From NCBI RefSeq assembly GCF_052113705.1, contig NZ_JBGQOG010000012.1:1-64000 (forward strand): a stretch of DNA of 64,000 bases, in the 5' to 3' direction. This stretch comes from JBGQOG01 sp052113705 (GTDB lineage: Bacteria; Pseudomonadota; Alphaproteobacteria; Rhodobacterales; Rhodobacteraceae). The notes under the pieces were generated by a model, which saw nothing but the letters and a program-made list of their open reading frames with translations, searched no databases and was not told the origin of the DNA. The translations under genes were made by a program, and so were the position numbers. Below are positions 52,373-60,773 of the stretch, one piece after another. How positions within the stretch are numbered: position 1 is the first letter of the stretch; each line of letters starts with the position of its first letter.

Positions 52373-52891
52373 ATGCCATCAGAGAAGATCCGATCCATTT
52401 TCCGCCGCTCCCCCATCGCGTTGAGCCTTGTCGATTTACAGGCCGCCGACCAGCCGCTGATCCTGATCAATGCGGCTTTCACCGCCTTGACCGGCTATGA
52501 GGCCAGCGAGATTATCGGCCGCAACTGTCGCTTTTTGGGGCGGCCGGACGAAAATTTCAATAGCCGCGCCGAACTGCGTGCCGCCACGCATGCGGGACAG
52601 GAGGTGCAGGTCGTGCTCAGGAACTACCGCAAGGACGGTTCCAGATTTGACAATCTGTTGATTCTGCATCCGGTCGGCGGCAGCGGACCGGGCACCCCGC
52701 ATATGCTGGGCACCCAGTTCGCGATGCGGCAATCGCCTGACGTCACCGGCCGCGCCGAACGCCATCTGAGCTTGTTTCTGACGGCGCTGGACGAGATGGA
52801 CCAACGCGCCGAGCGGCTGATCATGTCGCAACGCCGCCAGATCGCCGAGACCACCGCGCAACTTTTGCGCGGCTGGTCGCCCAAGCCCTGA
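52373..52891 (+). CDS. short LOV-domain blue-light photoreceptor
   Basis: A 173-residue protein that is almost wholly a LOV domain. The flavin-reactive Cys52 sits in GRNCRFLG (49-56; the canonical form is GxNCRFLQ), and the NYRKDGSRFDN block supplies the FMN-ring contacts. A C-terminal helical tail (about 125-173) replaces an effector domain, as in the short LOV protein of Rhodobacter sphaeroides. Blue light would form a flavin-cysteinyl adduct and alter the dimer. ATG 52373 has only a weak AAGAAAAG site. It is divergent from the CheB-CheR-HWE kinase gene, 73 bases away, so signalling to that kinase is plausible but unproven. Confidence 0.92.
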   Translation: MPSEKIRSIFRRSPIALSLVDLQAADQPLILINAAFTALTGYEASEIIGRNCRFLGRPDENFNSRAELRAATHAGQEVQVVLRNYRKDGSRFDNLLILHPVGGSGPGTPHMLGTQFAMRQSPDVTGRAERHLSLFLTALDEMDQRAERLIMSQRRQIAETTAQLLRGWSPKP

Positions 52892-52909
52892 GGTGAGCAC
52901 CGGCTGCAT

Positions 52910-53113
52910 TCAGTTCAGCCGGGCCGCTCCGCGCGGGCCTGCGATCAGCCAGATCACCAGACCCAGAACCGGCAGGATCAGGATCAGCAGGGACCAGCCG
53001 ACCTTCGCGCCGGTGCTTGCCGAAGAATTGACGACCGAAACGATCGCCCAAATGTCGAGTGCCAGGATGAGCAGGCCCCAAAGCCCCGAAAGTCCGAACA
53101 TATTGAACTGCAT
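52910..53113 (-). CDS. PLDc_N-type small membrane protein
   Basis: A 67-residue protein with two membrane helices (GLWGLLILALDIWAIVSVV and VGWSLLILILPVLGLVIWLI) and the Gly-Pro-Arg tail of the phospholipase-D N-terminal (PLDc_N) family of small envelope proteins. No catalytic domain is present, as usual for stand-alone members; function is unknown. AAGGA lies 7 bases before the ATG. It converges with the LOV gene. Confidence 0.82.
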   Translation of the reverse strand: MQFNMFGLSGLWGLLILALDIWAIVSVVNSSASTGAKVGWSLLILILPVLGLVIWLIAGPRGAARLN

Positions 53114-53289
53114 CTTTTTATCCTTTGCATAGCTGTCAGCGAAAGAACGCGATGCTGGCGCGCGGGGTTCCACGCCGGTTGCGGAATTTACGGCACCGCA
53201 ACGACAGGCCGGGGGAGCCACAAGCGTCGGCGCCGCGCCCCCCGGAGACGCCCCGCAAGCGCCCAGAGGCGCCCCAATGGCGCAACGTG

Positions 53290-53323
53290 AAAAACCGGCC
53301 CCGCGACACTGCGCGGGGCCGGT
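53290..53323 (-). terminator. terminator of PRC-barrel gene
   Basis: Perfect 12-bp stem (ACCGGCCCCGCG with CGCGGGGCCGGT), six-base loop and a five-T run on the minus strand, about 50 bases after the stop. Confidence 0.9.
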
Positions 53324-53372
53324 GATCTCTTCTCATGTGGCACTGTCAGTTGCGTGCCACGGGTTTAATGTA

Positions 53373-54344
53373 TCAGCCTTCGTATTCCGGCATGGCTTTC
53401 AGCTGGTCTTTGGTGTCACCAACATAGACGCGCAGCTCGTCACCTTCGGCAGCTTTCACGATGTTGATGTCACCGATCGGCAGGGCCACCGGCTTTTCGC
53501 CCAGGCCAAGGAAACCACCCACGTCGATCACGGCTTCGGTGATCTGACCGTTGCCATCCAGCAAGAGCTTGCCAACCTCACCGATTTTCGCATTGTCGCT
53601 GCCGTAAACAGCGGTGCCGGTCAGGTTCTCGGCGGTCATTTCTTCCGGAGCTGCAGCCACATAACCCTCAGGCGGGGTCATTGCCATCGTCGAACCGGTC
53701 GCATCCGCTGCCGGCGCGGTCATGTCGGTCGAGGCCGTCGCATCCGCGGTGGTGGTTGCCGAAGCGTCCGGCATCGTGGTCGCCGCGTTGTCGTTGGCCA
53801 TGTCCCCCGGAACCGGCGCTTCTGCCGCCGGATCGGTGGCCATCGGCGCATCGGTTTGGGCCATGTCGGTCGTCGCGGCATCCGTCATCGGCGCGTCGGT
53901 CGCGGCTGCGTCCGCCATCTTGTCGTCATAGGCCGGGGCGGCTTTCAGTGCCTCCTCATTGGCGGTCATCACCAGGAAGTAGTCGTTGGCATCATCCGGG
54001 GTGCTGGCATCGGCCACGAATTTGATCGAACCCATGTTCACGGCAACCTGATGTTCGCCCATCCCGAGGAAACCGCCGATGTCGACCAGGACCGCGTCAA
54101 CGGTGCCATTGCGCGACAGCAGGACATCGTTGATTTCACCGACGTCGTTCCAACCGTCTTGCTGGCCGTCAACCTCGGCGCTCGCCATCTCTGCATCGCT
54201 TGCATAGACGCGTTTACCGATGAAATCCGACGCATGAATCTCCGTCGCATCCGTGGTGGTGCGGAACAGTTCCGGCGCGGCCTGGGCCTGCGCCATGAAC
54301 GCGGTAGCACCGAGAATGGCGGTAGAAATCATAAGCTTTTTCAT
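53373..54344 (-). CDS. exported protein with two PRC-barrel domains
   Basis: A 323-residue periplasmic or surface protein with a signal peptide (to about residue 22, ending AQA). Two PRC-barrel domains (about 28-145 and 225-320) share the motif DVGGFLGLGEKPVALP, or DIGGFLGMGEHQVAVN in the first copy. They are joined by a low-complexity linker of about 75 residues rich in Asp, Ala, Thr and Met (TTDMAQTDAPMATDP). GGAGGA precedes the ATG. It is a single-gene transcript with its own terminator. PRC-barrel exported proteins of Rhodobacterales are abundant but uncharacterised. Confidence 0.87.
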   Translation of the reverse strand: MKKLMISTAILGATAFMAQAQAAPELFRTTTDATEIHASDFIGKRVYASDAEMASAEVDGQQDGWNDVGEINDVLLSRNGTVDAVLVDIGGFLGMGEHQVAVNMGSIKFVADASTPDDANDYFLVMTANEEALKAAPAYDDKMADAAATDAPMTDAATTDMAQTDAPMATDPAAEAPVPGDMANDNAATTMPDASATTTADATASTDMTAPAADATGSTMAMTPPEGYVAAAPEEMTAENLTGTAVYGSDNAKIGEVGKLLLDGNGQITEAVIDVGGFLGLGEKPVALPIGDINIVKAAEGDELRVYVGDTKDQLKAMPEYEG

Positions 54345-54424
54345 GGTATTATCCTCCGTTAGTGGTAATCGCGGTGTGTGTGCCGCAGCTGGTCAGTCAA
54401 CCCGCAACCGGCAGGAGAGTTCCG

Positions 54425-55270
54425 CTAAAAATTAGGTTTCTCGTCCGGGCCTGCGCCGGAACCCAAAACTGGGCGGAGAACCGCCGTCGCGGCGGCATTC
54501 TGGGCGGCGCCTTGCGCAAGGATCTGTGCGCCGAGGGCGGCAAAGCCGTCACCATCGCCAGCTTCGGGACCCGCAAGGGTGGAAAACTGGACGCCCCGCG
54601 CAAGGTAATGCGCGGCGATGGCCTGACTGAAATGCGTCAGGGCCGCCCCGGCGGCGGCCTGCGCGGTCTGGCTCTCGACAGTGCGGTCCGCCGCGCGATT
54701 GTCATCGGACACGGCTCCTTCGGACATGGGACTTACGGGCGCGCTGCTTGCGGGCGCGGTGATGAAAACCACCTGACCGCCGCCATTGCGCACCATGTGC
54801 GGCACCAGCGCCCGGGCCGTCCGCATCGCCGACATGAAGGTGCTTTCCCACGGTTCCTGCCAATCGGCATCGCTGAGTTGCAACGGATCGCGGGAACCGC
54901 TGCGCGGCGGGGCATGACTTTTGGCGGGCGTGTGGATGAGCAGATCGCATCCGCCCTGCGCGACAATCTCTTCGGCCAGGCATTCAACCTGCGCATTGCG
55001 CCGCAAATCCGCGAGGTGACAGCCCACGGGACCGGGCAAGCTTCGCGCCGCGTGGCTCAGACGCAGCACACTGTTGTCGGTCAGCTGCACCCGCATGCCC
55101 GCCCGCAACAGCACGCGGGCGATGCCCAGACCGGTGTCTCCTGCACCTGCGATCAGGGCCACGGGCGCGGGCTGGCCCTCCGGCCGGCCGCGCGCCCTCG
55201 ATGCCCGGCTAGGGGCTGGCTGCAGATCGTTGCGGGGATGAGACGGCGACGGAACCGACGATGCGGGCAT
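54425..55270 (-). CDS. SDR-fold protein lacking catalytic Tyr/Lys
   Basis: A 281-residue protein that looks like a short-chain dehydrogenase: AGAGDTGLGIARVLL nucleotide loop, CHLADLRR, CDLLIHTPA and a segment MVRNGGGQVVFITAPASS where the catalytic Ser would lie. The YxxxK motif expected about 13 residues later is absent; the region reads ESQTAQAAAGAALTHFSQ. It may be a non-catalytic NAD-binding protein. ATG 55270 has GGAGG 7 bases upstream. The first ~30 residues are Pro/Ser/Arg-rich and poorly conserved in type. No partner gene is evident. Confidence 0.7.
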   Translation of the reverse strand: MPASSVPSPSHPRNDLQPAPSRASRARGRPEGQPAPVALIAGAGDTGLGIARVLLRAGMRVQLTDNSVLRLSHAARSLPGPVGCHLADLRRNAQVECLAEEIVAQGGCDLLIHTPAKSHAPPRSGSRDPLQLSDADWQEPWESTFMSAMRTARALVPHMVRNGGGQVVFITAPASSAPVSPMSEGAVSDDNRAADRTVESQTAQAAAGAALTHFSQAIAAHYLARGVQFSTLAGPEAGDGDGFAALGAQILAQGAAQNAAATAVLRPVLGSGAGPDEKPNF

Positions 55271-55407
55271 GAACTGTCCTCCGAATTGCATAGGGGCGTA
55301 ATGCAGGGGAGTTCCAAAGGTTCCGGCACCAAAATTGCGGCGGCGGATTGCCGCCGCTTTGGGGGTCAGGTCCGGGCGGGCAGAGCGTTGCGCGGTGCCT
55401 GTTGCCC

Positions 55408-56022
55408 CTATGCCTGCGAGGTCGCCACGCGCCGCGCAGCCGTCGCGCCAAAGCCGGTGGCGGGGCGCAGCTCGGTCATCATGGATTGCGTCACTTGCCA
55501 CAAGAGTGCGGGCAATGGGCTGTCACCCTCCAGCCGCAGCACAGGCGCCTGTTGCACCGCCAGCCACTCCTCATGCCGCCGCCGGTTGCGCCCGGCAAAG
55601 CGCGGATTGTCGTATTCGGCCGCCCAGGCGATAAAGGCGCGGTGGATGCCGTGCATATCGCCGCCAGGCTCGATGCGCGCGCCATAGCGCTCGGCCTCGC
55701 GGGCGCGGATGCGGGCGATGCGGAGCGGGGTGGGCGTTTGCAGATAAACCACCAGATCGACATCCCCGATCAGCGGATCGCCCCAGCCATCAAAGGCCCC
55801 GCTGAGCACCCATCCGCCCTGCGCCTGACGCGCGGAAATCAGCGCGCAGCGTTCGGCCACCGGGCGTTTATGGGTATAGGGCGGGTCCGTTGGCTGCCAG
55901 TAATAGGTGTCACAATCGATGTGGGTCAGCCCATAGTGGCGGGCAATCTCTGCGCCGAGGGTGGTCACACCCGCCCCGGCAGCGCCTGTCAGATAAATCT
56001 TGCGATGGATGTCGCGCGGCAT
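55408..56022 (-). CDS. small P-loop NTPase (topology-modulation/adenylate-kinase-like)
   Basis: A 204-residue P-loop kinase-like protein. Walker A is GAAGAGVTT (13-21), lacking the usual Lys (GxxGxGKT becomes GAGVTT), while HIDCDTYYW follows as the acceptor-binding strand. WVLSGAFDGWGDPLI, the DLVVYLQTP segment and a row of arginines (RIARIRARE) match the adenylate-kinase-related FlaR/topology-modulation proteins. ATG 56022 follows GAGGT; a GTG nine codons upstream is possible. The missing P-loop Lys makes activity doubtful. Confidence 0.72.
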   Translation of the reverse strand: MPRDIHRKIYLTGAAGAGVTTLGAEIARHYGLTHIDCDTYYWQPTDPPYTHKRPVAERCALISARQAQGGWVLSGAFDGWGDPLIGDVDLVVYLQTPTPLRIARIRAREAERYGARIEPGGDMHGIHRAFIAWAAEYDNPRFAGRNRRRHEEWLAVQQAPVLRLEGDSPLPALLWQVTQSMMTELRPATGFGATAARRVATSQA

Positions 56023-56049
56023 ACTGACCTCGTTGTGCAAACGATTCAC

Positions 56050-56227
56050 CCCAGCCTACGCCCCCGCCGCAATAGTGCAAGATGCAGTTGCAGCATTTCC
56101 AATGCTGCTCTGCGAAATTCCGGCGTTTTAGCGGGCAGAACGGGTTTTACCTGACGCCCCGCAATGGTATCGGGATGCCGGGCAGGGCGCCGGGGCCTTT
56201 GCCATACCGGATCCGGAGAGCCGAGAG
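56050..56227 (+). promoter_or_regulatory. 5' region of metH
   Basis: It holds a perfect 8-bp inverted repeat GCAGCATT-TCC-AATGCTGC (56090-56108) and a GC-rich stretch before GGAGAGCCGAGAG at the start codon. I could not match it to the SAM-II, SAM/SAH, SAH or cobalamin riboswitch consensus, although metH genes are often controlled that way. Confidence 0.35.
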
Positions 56228-59200
56228 ATGACAGTGGAACAACGCGCGAAACTGGTGCCTTCCGAGGTGTTCGAGCGGCTGAAGGCCGCCGCCGCCGAGC
56301 GGATCCTGATCCTGGATGGCGCGATGGGCACGCAGATTCAGGCGCTCACCCTGACCGAGGATGACTTTACCGGACACAGCCATGGCCATGCGCAGGGCGG
56401 CGGTTGCGGCTGTCACATCCATTCCGAGCATCCGCAGCAGGGCAATAATGACCTGCTGATCCTGACCCAGCCCGAGGCCATCGAAGACATCCACTACCGC
56501 TATGCCATAGCGGGGGCGGATATCGTCGAGACCAACACTTTCTCCTCCACCTCGATCGCCCAGGCCGATTACGGCATGGAGGACAAGGTCTATGACCTGA
56601 ACTTCCACGGCGCGCGCCTTGTGCGCCAGGCGCTCGACCGTGCCACCGCCGAGGATGGCCGCCCGCGTTTTGTCGCGGGCGCGCTGGGGCCGACCAACCG
56701 CACCGCCTCGATCAGCCCGGATGTGAACAACCCCGGCTACCGCGCCGTCAGCTTTGACGATCTGCGCATTGCCTATGGCGAGCAGTTGCGCGGGCTGATC
56801 GACGGCGGCGCCGACATCATCCTGATCGAGACGATCTTCGACACGCTGAACGCGAAAGCGGCGATTTTCGCCTGCGAAGAGGCGTTTGAGCGTACCGGCA
56901 TCCGCATGCCGGTGATGATCTCGGGCACGATCACCGATCTCTCGGGCCGCACCCTCTCGGGGCAGACCCCGACCGCGTTTTGGTATTCGCTGCGCCATGC
57001 GAACCCGGTGACCATCGGGCTGAACTGCGCGCTCGGGGCCAATGCGATGCGCGCGCATCTGGCGGAACTCTCCGGCGTCGCCGAGACGCTGATCTGCGCC
57101 TATCCGAATGCCGGGCTGCCGAATGAATTCGGGCAATATGACGAAAGTCCCGAGTTCATGGCCGAGCAGATCGAGGAATTCGCCCGCGAAGGTCTGGTGA
57201 ATGTGGTCGGCGGTTGCTGCGGCTCGACCCCCGACCATATCCGCGCGATTGCGAAGGCGGTGGCGAAATATCCGCCGCGCCCGATCCCGGAACTGCCGAA
57301 ACAGATGCGTCTGTCGGGGCTCGAACCCTTCACCCTGACGCCCGAGATCCCCTTTGTGAACGTGGGCGAGCGCACGAATGTCACCGGCTCGGCCAAATTC
57401 CGCAAGCTGATCACCAATGGCGATTATGCCGCCGCCCTCGTGGTGGCGCGCGATCAGGTGGAGAACGGCGCGCAGATCATCGATGTGAACATGGATGAGG
57501 GGCTGATCGACAGCCAGCGCGCCATGGTCGAATATCTGAACCTGATCGCCGCCGAGCCGGATATTGCCCGAGTGCCGGTGATGATCGACAGCTCGAAATG
57601 GGAGATCATCGAGGCGGGCCTGAAATGCGTTCAGGGCAAGCCGGTGGTCAACTCCATCTCGATGAAAGAGGGCGAAACGGCCTTCCTGCATTACGCGCGG
57701 CTCTGTCGTGCCTATGGCGCCGCCGTGGTGGTCATGGCCTTTGACGAACAGGGCCAGGCCGATACCGAGGCGCGCAAGGTCGAGATCTGCACCCGCGCTT
57801 ATAAGTTGCTGACCGAGGAGGTGGGGTTCCCGCCGGAAGACATCATCTTTGACCCCAACGTCTTTGCCGTGGCAACGGGGATCGAGGAGCACAACAATTA
57901 TGGCGTCGATTTCATCGGCGCCACCCGCCGGATCATCGAGACCCTGCCGCATGTGCATATCTCGGGCGGCATCTCGAACCTGTCGTTCAGCTTCCGCGGC
58001 AATGAGCCGGTGCGCGAGGCGATGCACGCGGTCTTCCTCTATCATGCGATTCAGGTCGGCATGGATATGGGGATCGTCAATGCCGGGCAGCTCGCGGTCT
58101 ATGACAGCATCGACCCCGAGCTGCGCGAAGCCTGCGAAGATGTGGTGCTGAACCGGACCCCGGCGGCGGGCGGCGACGCGACCGAGCGGCTGTTGGAGAT
58201 TGCCGAGAAGTTCAAGGGCACCGGCGCGCGCGAGGCGAAAGAGCGCGACCTCGGCTGGCGCGACTGGTCGGTGGAAAAGCGGCTGGAACATGCGCTGGTC
58301 AATGGCATCACCGAGTTTATCGATGCCGATACCGAAGAGGCGCGGTTGGGCGCCGAGCGGCCCTTGCATGTCATCGAAGGCCCGCTGATGGCCGGGATGA
58401 ATGTGGTGGGCGATCTCTTCGGTGCCGGGAAAATGTTCCTGCCGCAGGTGGTGAAATCCGCCCGGGTGATGAAACAGGCGGTGGCGGTTCTCCTGCCCTA
58501 CATGGAAGAGGAAAAGCGGCTGAACGGTGGCGAAGGCCGTGAAACTGCGGGCAAAATCCTGATGGCGACGGTGAAGGGCGATGTGCATGACATCGGCAAG
58601 AACATCGTCGGCGTTGTGCTCGCCTGCAACAATTACGAGATCATCGACCTTGGCGTCATGGTCCCGGCGAGCAAGATCCTTGAGACCGCCAAGCGCGAGA
58701 ATGTCGATATCATCGGCCTCTCCGGTCTGATCACCCCCTCGCTTGACGAGATGGTGCATATGGCCGCCGAGATGGAGCGCGAGGGGTTCGACATTCCGCT
58801 CTTGATTGGCGGCGCCACCACCAGCCGGGTGCATACGGCGGTCAAGATCAACCCGCGCTACACCCGCGGGCAGGCGGTCTATGTGACCGATGCCAGCCGC
58901 GCGGTGGGCGTGGCCTCGGCGCTGCTGCAGCCCGAGGGCAAGGCCGCCTATATCGAGGGCATCCGCGCCGAATATGCCGAAGTGGCCGAGAAACATGCCG
59001 CCGCCGAGCTCGCGAAAAAGCGGTTGCCGCTGGAGGCTGCACGGGCCAATGCGTTGCAGCTCGATTGGTCGGCCTATACTGCGAAAACCCCGTCTTTCCT
59101 TGGCACCAAGGTGTTTGAGGATTGGGATCTGGCAGAGCTTGCGCGCTATATCGACTGGACGCCCTTCTTCCAGACCTGGGAGCTGAAGGGGGTTTATCCG

Positions 59201-60007
59201 CGCATTCTGGAGGATGAAAAGCAGGGCGAGGCCGCCCGCGCGCTTTTTGCGGATGCGCAGGCAATGCTGGCGCAGATCATCGCCGAGAAATGGTTCCAGC
59301 CGCGCGCCGTGGTCGGCTTCTGGCCCGCGAATGCGGTTGGCGACGACATCCGGCTCTTCACCGGCGAGGACCGCGAACACGATCTGGCCACGCTGCACAC
59401 GCTCCGCCAGCAGGTGACGAAACGCGATGGCCGCCCGAATGTGGCGCTCTCGGATTTCGTGGCGCCCTTGGGGCAGCCCGATTACGTCGGCGGCTTTGTG
59501 GTCACTGCCGGGATCGAGGAACAGGCCATTGCCGAGCGGTTCGAGCGGGCGAATGACGATTATTCCGCCATTCTGGTCAAGGCTCTGGCCGACCGTTTCG
59601 CCGAGGCCTTTGCCGAGCGGATGCATGAATTGGTGCGGCGCGAGCTTTGGGGGTACGGCGCCGATGAGACCTTCGCGCCGGAGGAACTGGCGGCCGAACC
59701 TTATAAAGGCATCCGTCCGGCCCCGGGCTATCCGGCGCAACCCGATCACACGGAAAAGACCACGCTTTTCCGTCTGCTCGATGCCGAAGCGACAACCGGG
59801 GTGAAGCTCACCGAAGGCATGGCGATGTGGCCCGGCTCGTCTGTGTCCGGCCTCTATATCGGGCATCCCGAGAGCTATTATTTCGGCGTCGCCAAGGTCG
59901 AGCGCGATCAGGCGGTGGATTATGCCGCCCGCAAAGGGATGAGCCTGACCGAGGCTGAGCGCTGGCTGGCACCAATCCTGAACTATGTGCCGGTGGCCTC
60001 CGAGTAA
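56228..60007 (+). CDS. metH: cobalamin-dependent methionine synthase
   Basis: A 1259-residue cytosolic enzyme methylating homocysteine with 5-methyltetrahydrofolate. The domains are complete: homocysteine-binding (to about 350, zinc ligands in GLNCALG and GGCCGSTP), pterin-binding (about 375-640), B12-binding (about 660-905, with the cobalt-ligand His in GDVHDIGKNIVG) and the AdoMet reactivation domain (about 915-1255, RPAPGYPAQPDH). Residues 50-70 contain a His/Cys-rich stretch (HSHGH...CGCHIHSEH) not found in the E. coli enzyme. The gene is monocistronic, with a terminator 10 bases after the stop. Confidence 0.97.
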   Translation: MTVEQRAKLVPSEVFERLKAAAAERILILDGAMGTQIQALTLTEDDFTGHSHGHAQGGGCGCHIHSEHPQQGNNDLLILTQPEAIEDIHYRYAIAGADIVETNTFSSTSIAQADYGMEDKVYDLNFHGARLVRQALDRATAEDGRPRFVAGALGPTNRTASISPDVNNPGYRAVSFDDLRIAYGEQLRGLIDGGADIILIETIFDTLNAKAAIFACEEAFERTGIRMPVMISGTITDLSGRTLSGQTPTAFWYSLRHANPVTIGLNCALGANAMRAHLAELSGVAETLICAYPNAGLPNEFGQYDESPEFMAEQIEEFAREGLVNVVGGCCGSTPDHIRAIAKAVAKYPPRPIPELPKQMRLSGLEPFTLTPEIPFVNVGERTNVTGSAKFRKLITNGDYAAALVVARDQVENGAQIIDVNMDEGLIDSQRAMVEYLNLIAAEPDIARVPVMIDSSKWEIIEAGLKCVQGKPVVNSISMKEGETAFLHYARLCRAYGAAVVVMAFDEQGQADTEARKVEICTRAYKLLTEEVGFPPEDIIFDPNVFAVATGIEEHNNYGVDFIGATRRIIETLPHVHISGGISNLSFSFRGNEPVREAMHAVFLYHAIQVGMDMGIVNAGQLAVYDSIDPELREACEDVVLNRTPAAGGDATERLLEIAEKFKGTGAREAKERDLGWRDWSVEKRLEHALVNGITEFIDADTEEARLGAERPLHVIEGPLMAGMNVVGDLFGAGKMFLPQVVKSARVMKQAVAVLLPYMEEEKRLNGGEGRETAGKILMATVKGDVHDIGKNIVGVVLACNNYEIIDLGVMVPASKILETAKRENVDIIGLSGLITPSLDEMVHMAAEMEREGFDIPLLIGGATTSRVHTAVKINPRYTRGQAVYVTDASRAVGVASALLQPEGKAAYIEGIRAEYAEVAEKHAAAELAKKRLPLEAARANALQLDWSAYTAKTPSFLGTKVFEDWDLAELARYIDWTPFFQTWELKGVYPRILEDEKQGEAARALFADAQAMLAQIIAEKWFQPRAVVGFWPANAVGDDIRLFTGEDREHDLATLHTLRQQVTKRDGRPNVALSDFVAPLGQPDYVGGFVVTAGIEEQAIAERFERANDDYSAILVKALADRFAEAFAERMHELVRRELWGYGADETFAPEELAAEPYKGIRPAPGYPAQPDHTEKTTLFRLLDAEATTGVKLTEGMAMWPGSSVSGLYIGHPESYYFGVAKVERDQAVDYAARKGMSLTEAERWLAPILNYVPVASE

Positions 60008-60016
60008 CATCCCCAG

Positions 60017-60047
60017 AACCCCCGTTCCGCCCGGAGCGGGGGTTTTT
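60017..60047 (+). terminator. rho-independent terminator of metH
   Basis: Twelve-pair stem (AACCCCCGTTCC with GGAGCGGGGGTT, one G-U), GCCC loop and TTTTT. It ends within 10 bases of the convergent glycosyltransferase stop. Confidence 0.93.
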
Positions 60048-60055
60048 GGATCACC

Positions 60056-60763
60056 TCAGGCGATGCGCCGCGCGCGCAGCCGCAGGATCTGAGCCAGCAG
60101 CCGCCAGAGCGGCACCGTCCGCGCCATATCGCGCAACATGCCGATATCGCCGCGAATGCCCTGCCAAAGCCCGTATTTCGCGCCCTTCAGCGGGCTTTTC
60201 ACCCCCGGCCAGCGCACCACGGCAATCCGGGCACCGCTGGTCAATGCCAGCCGGTTTAGGAACACCTCAAAGCCGAATTTCGGAAGTGTTTCCAGCGTCG
60301 CCAGCTCCGGCAGGATCAGATCGCGCCGCAGCACCCGCTCGCCCGAGATGTAGTCGAGCCCGATGGCGCGCCAGAGCCAGGGCGCATTGTCGCGCAGGCT
60401 GATCGACAGATCCGCCGCCCCCGACAGCACCGGGGCAATCAGCCGCGTCAGATGCAAAGGTGTCAGCCCGGTCAGATCGGCATCGAGCAAAAGCACATGG
60501 CTGCCCCGCGCTTCGGCCAGCCCCCGCGCCAAGGCGCGTGTCTTGCCGCCGTTCTGCGGTTGCTGCAGCAGGCGGCCCTGCGGCAGGAACGCCAGCGCCG
60601 CCGCAGCCTGCATCACCGTGTCATCGCGTGAGCCATCGTCGATCACCAGCACCTCATCAATCAGCGGATGATCCCGCAGCGCGGCCAGCACGGCGGCGAT
60701 CCGCGCCCCCTCATTATAGGCGGGGATCAGGCAGGTGAGGGTCGGGCGGGACTCGGGGGTCAT
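60056..60763 (-). CDS. family-2 glycosyltransferase
   Basis: A 235-residue GT-A transferase without membrane helices. Motifs are CLIPAYNEG, VLVIDDGSRDDT and the metal-binding LLLDADLTG. The C-terminal third is Arg/Leu-rich and may lie on the membrane. It resembles dolichyl-phosphate-mannose-synthase-like enzymes, though the acceptor is unknown. AGGAAG precedes ATG 60763. It is the last gene of the plcP-agt-dedA operon, 10 bases after dedA, so a glycolipid or lipid-linked sugar role is likely. Confidence 0.85.
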   Translation of the reverse strand: MTPESRPTLTCLIPAYNEGARIAAVLAALRDHPLIDEVLVIDDGSRDDTVMQAAAALAFLPQGRLLQQPQNGGKTRALARGLAEARGSHVLLLDADLTGLTPLHLTRLIAPVLSGAADLSISLRDNAPWLWRAIGLDYISGERVLRRDLILPELATLETLPKFGFEVFLNRLALTSGARIAVVRWPGVKSPLKGAKYGLWQGIRGDIGMLRDMARTVPLWRLLAQILRLRARRIA

Positions 60764-60773
60764 GCAGGCTTCC

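Noticed and set aside
50248..52500. 750-codon open frame on the plus strand
   Set aside because: Antisense to the CheB-CheR-HWE kinase gene and partly out of frame with LOV; no motifs.
56147..60010. 1287-codon open frame on the minus strand
   Set aside because: Exact antisense of metH; composition (Arg, His, Gly, Gln) is that of a shadow frame.
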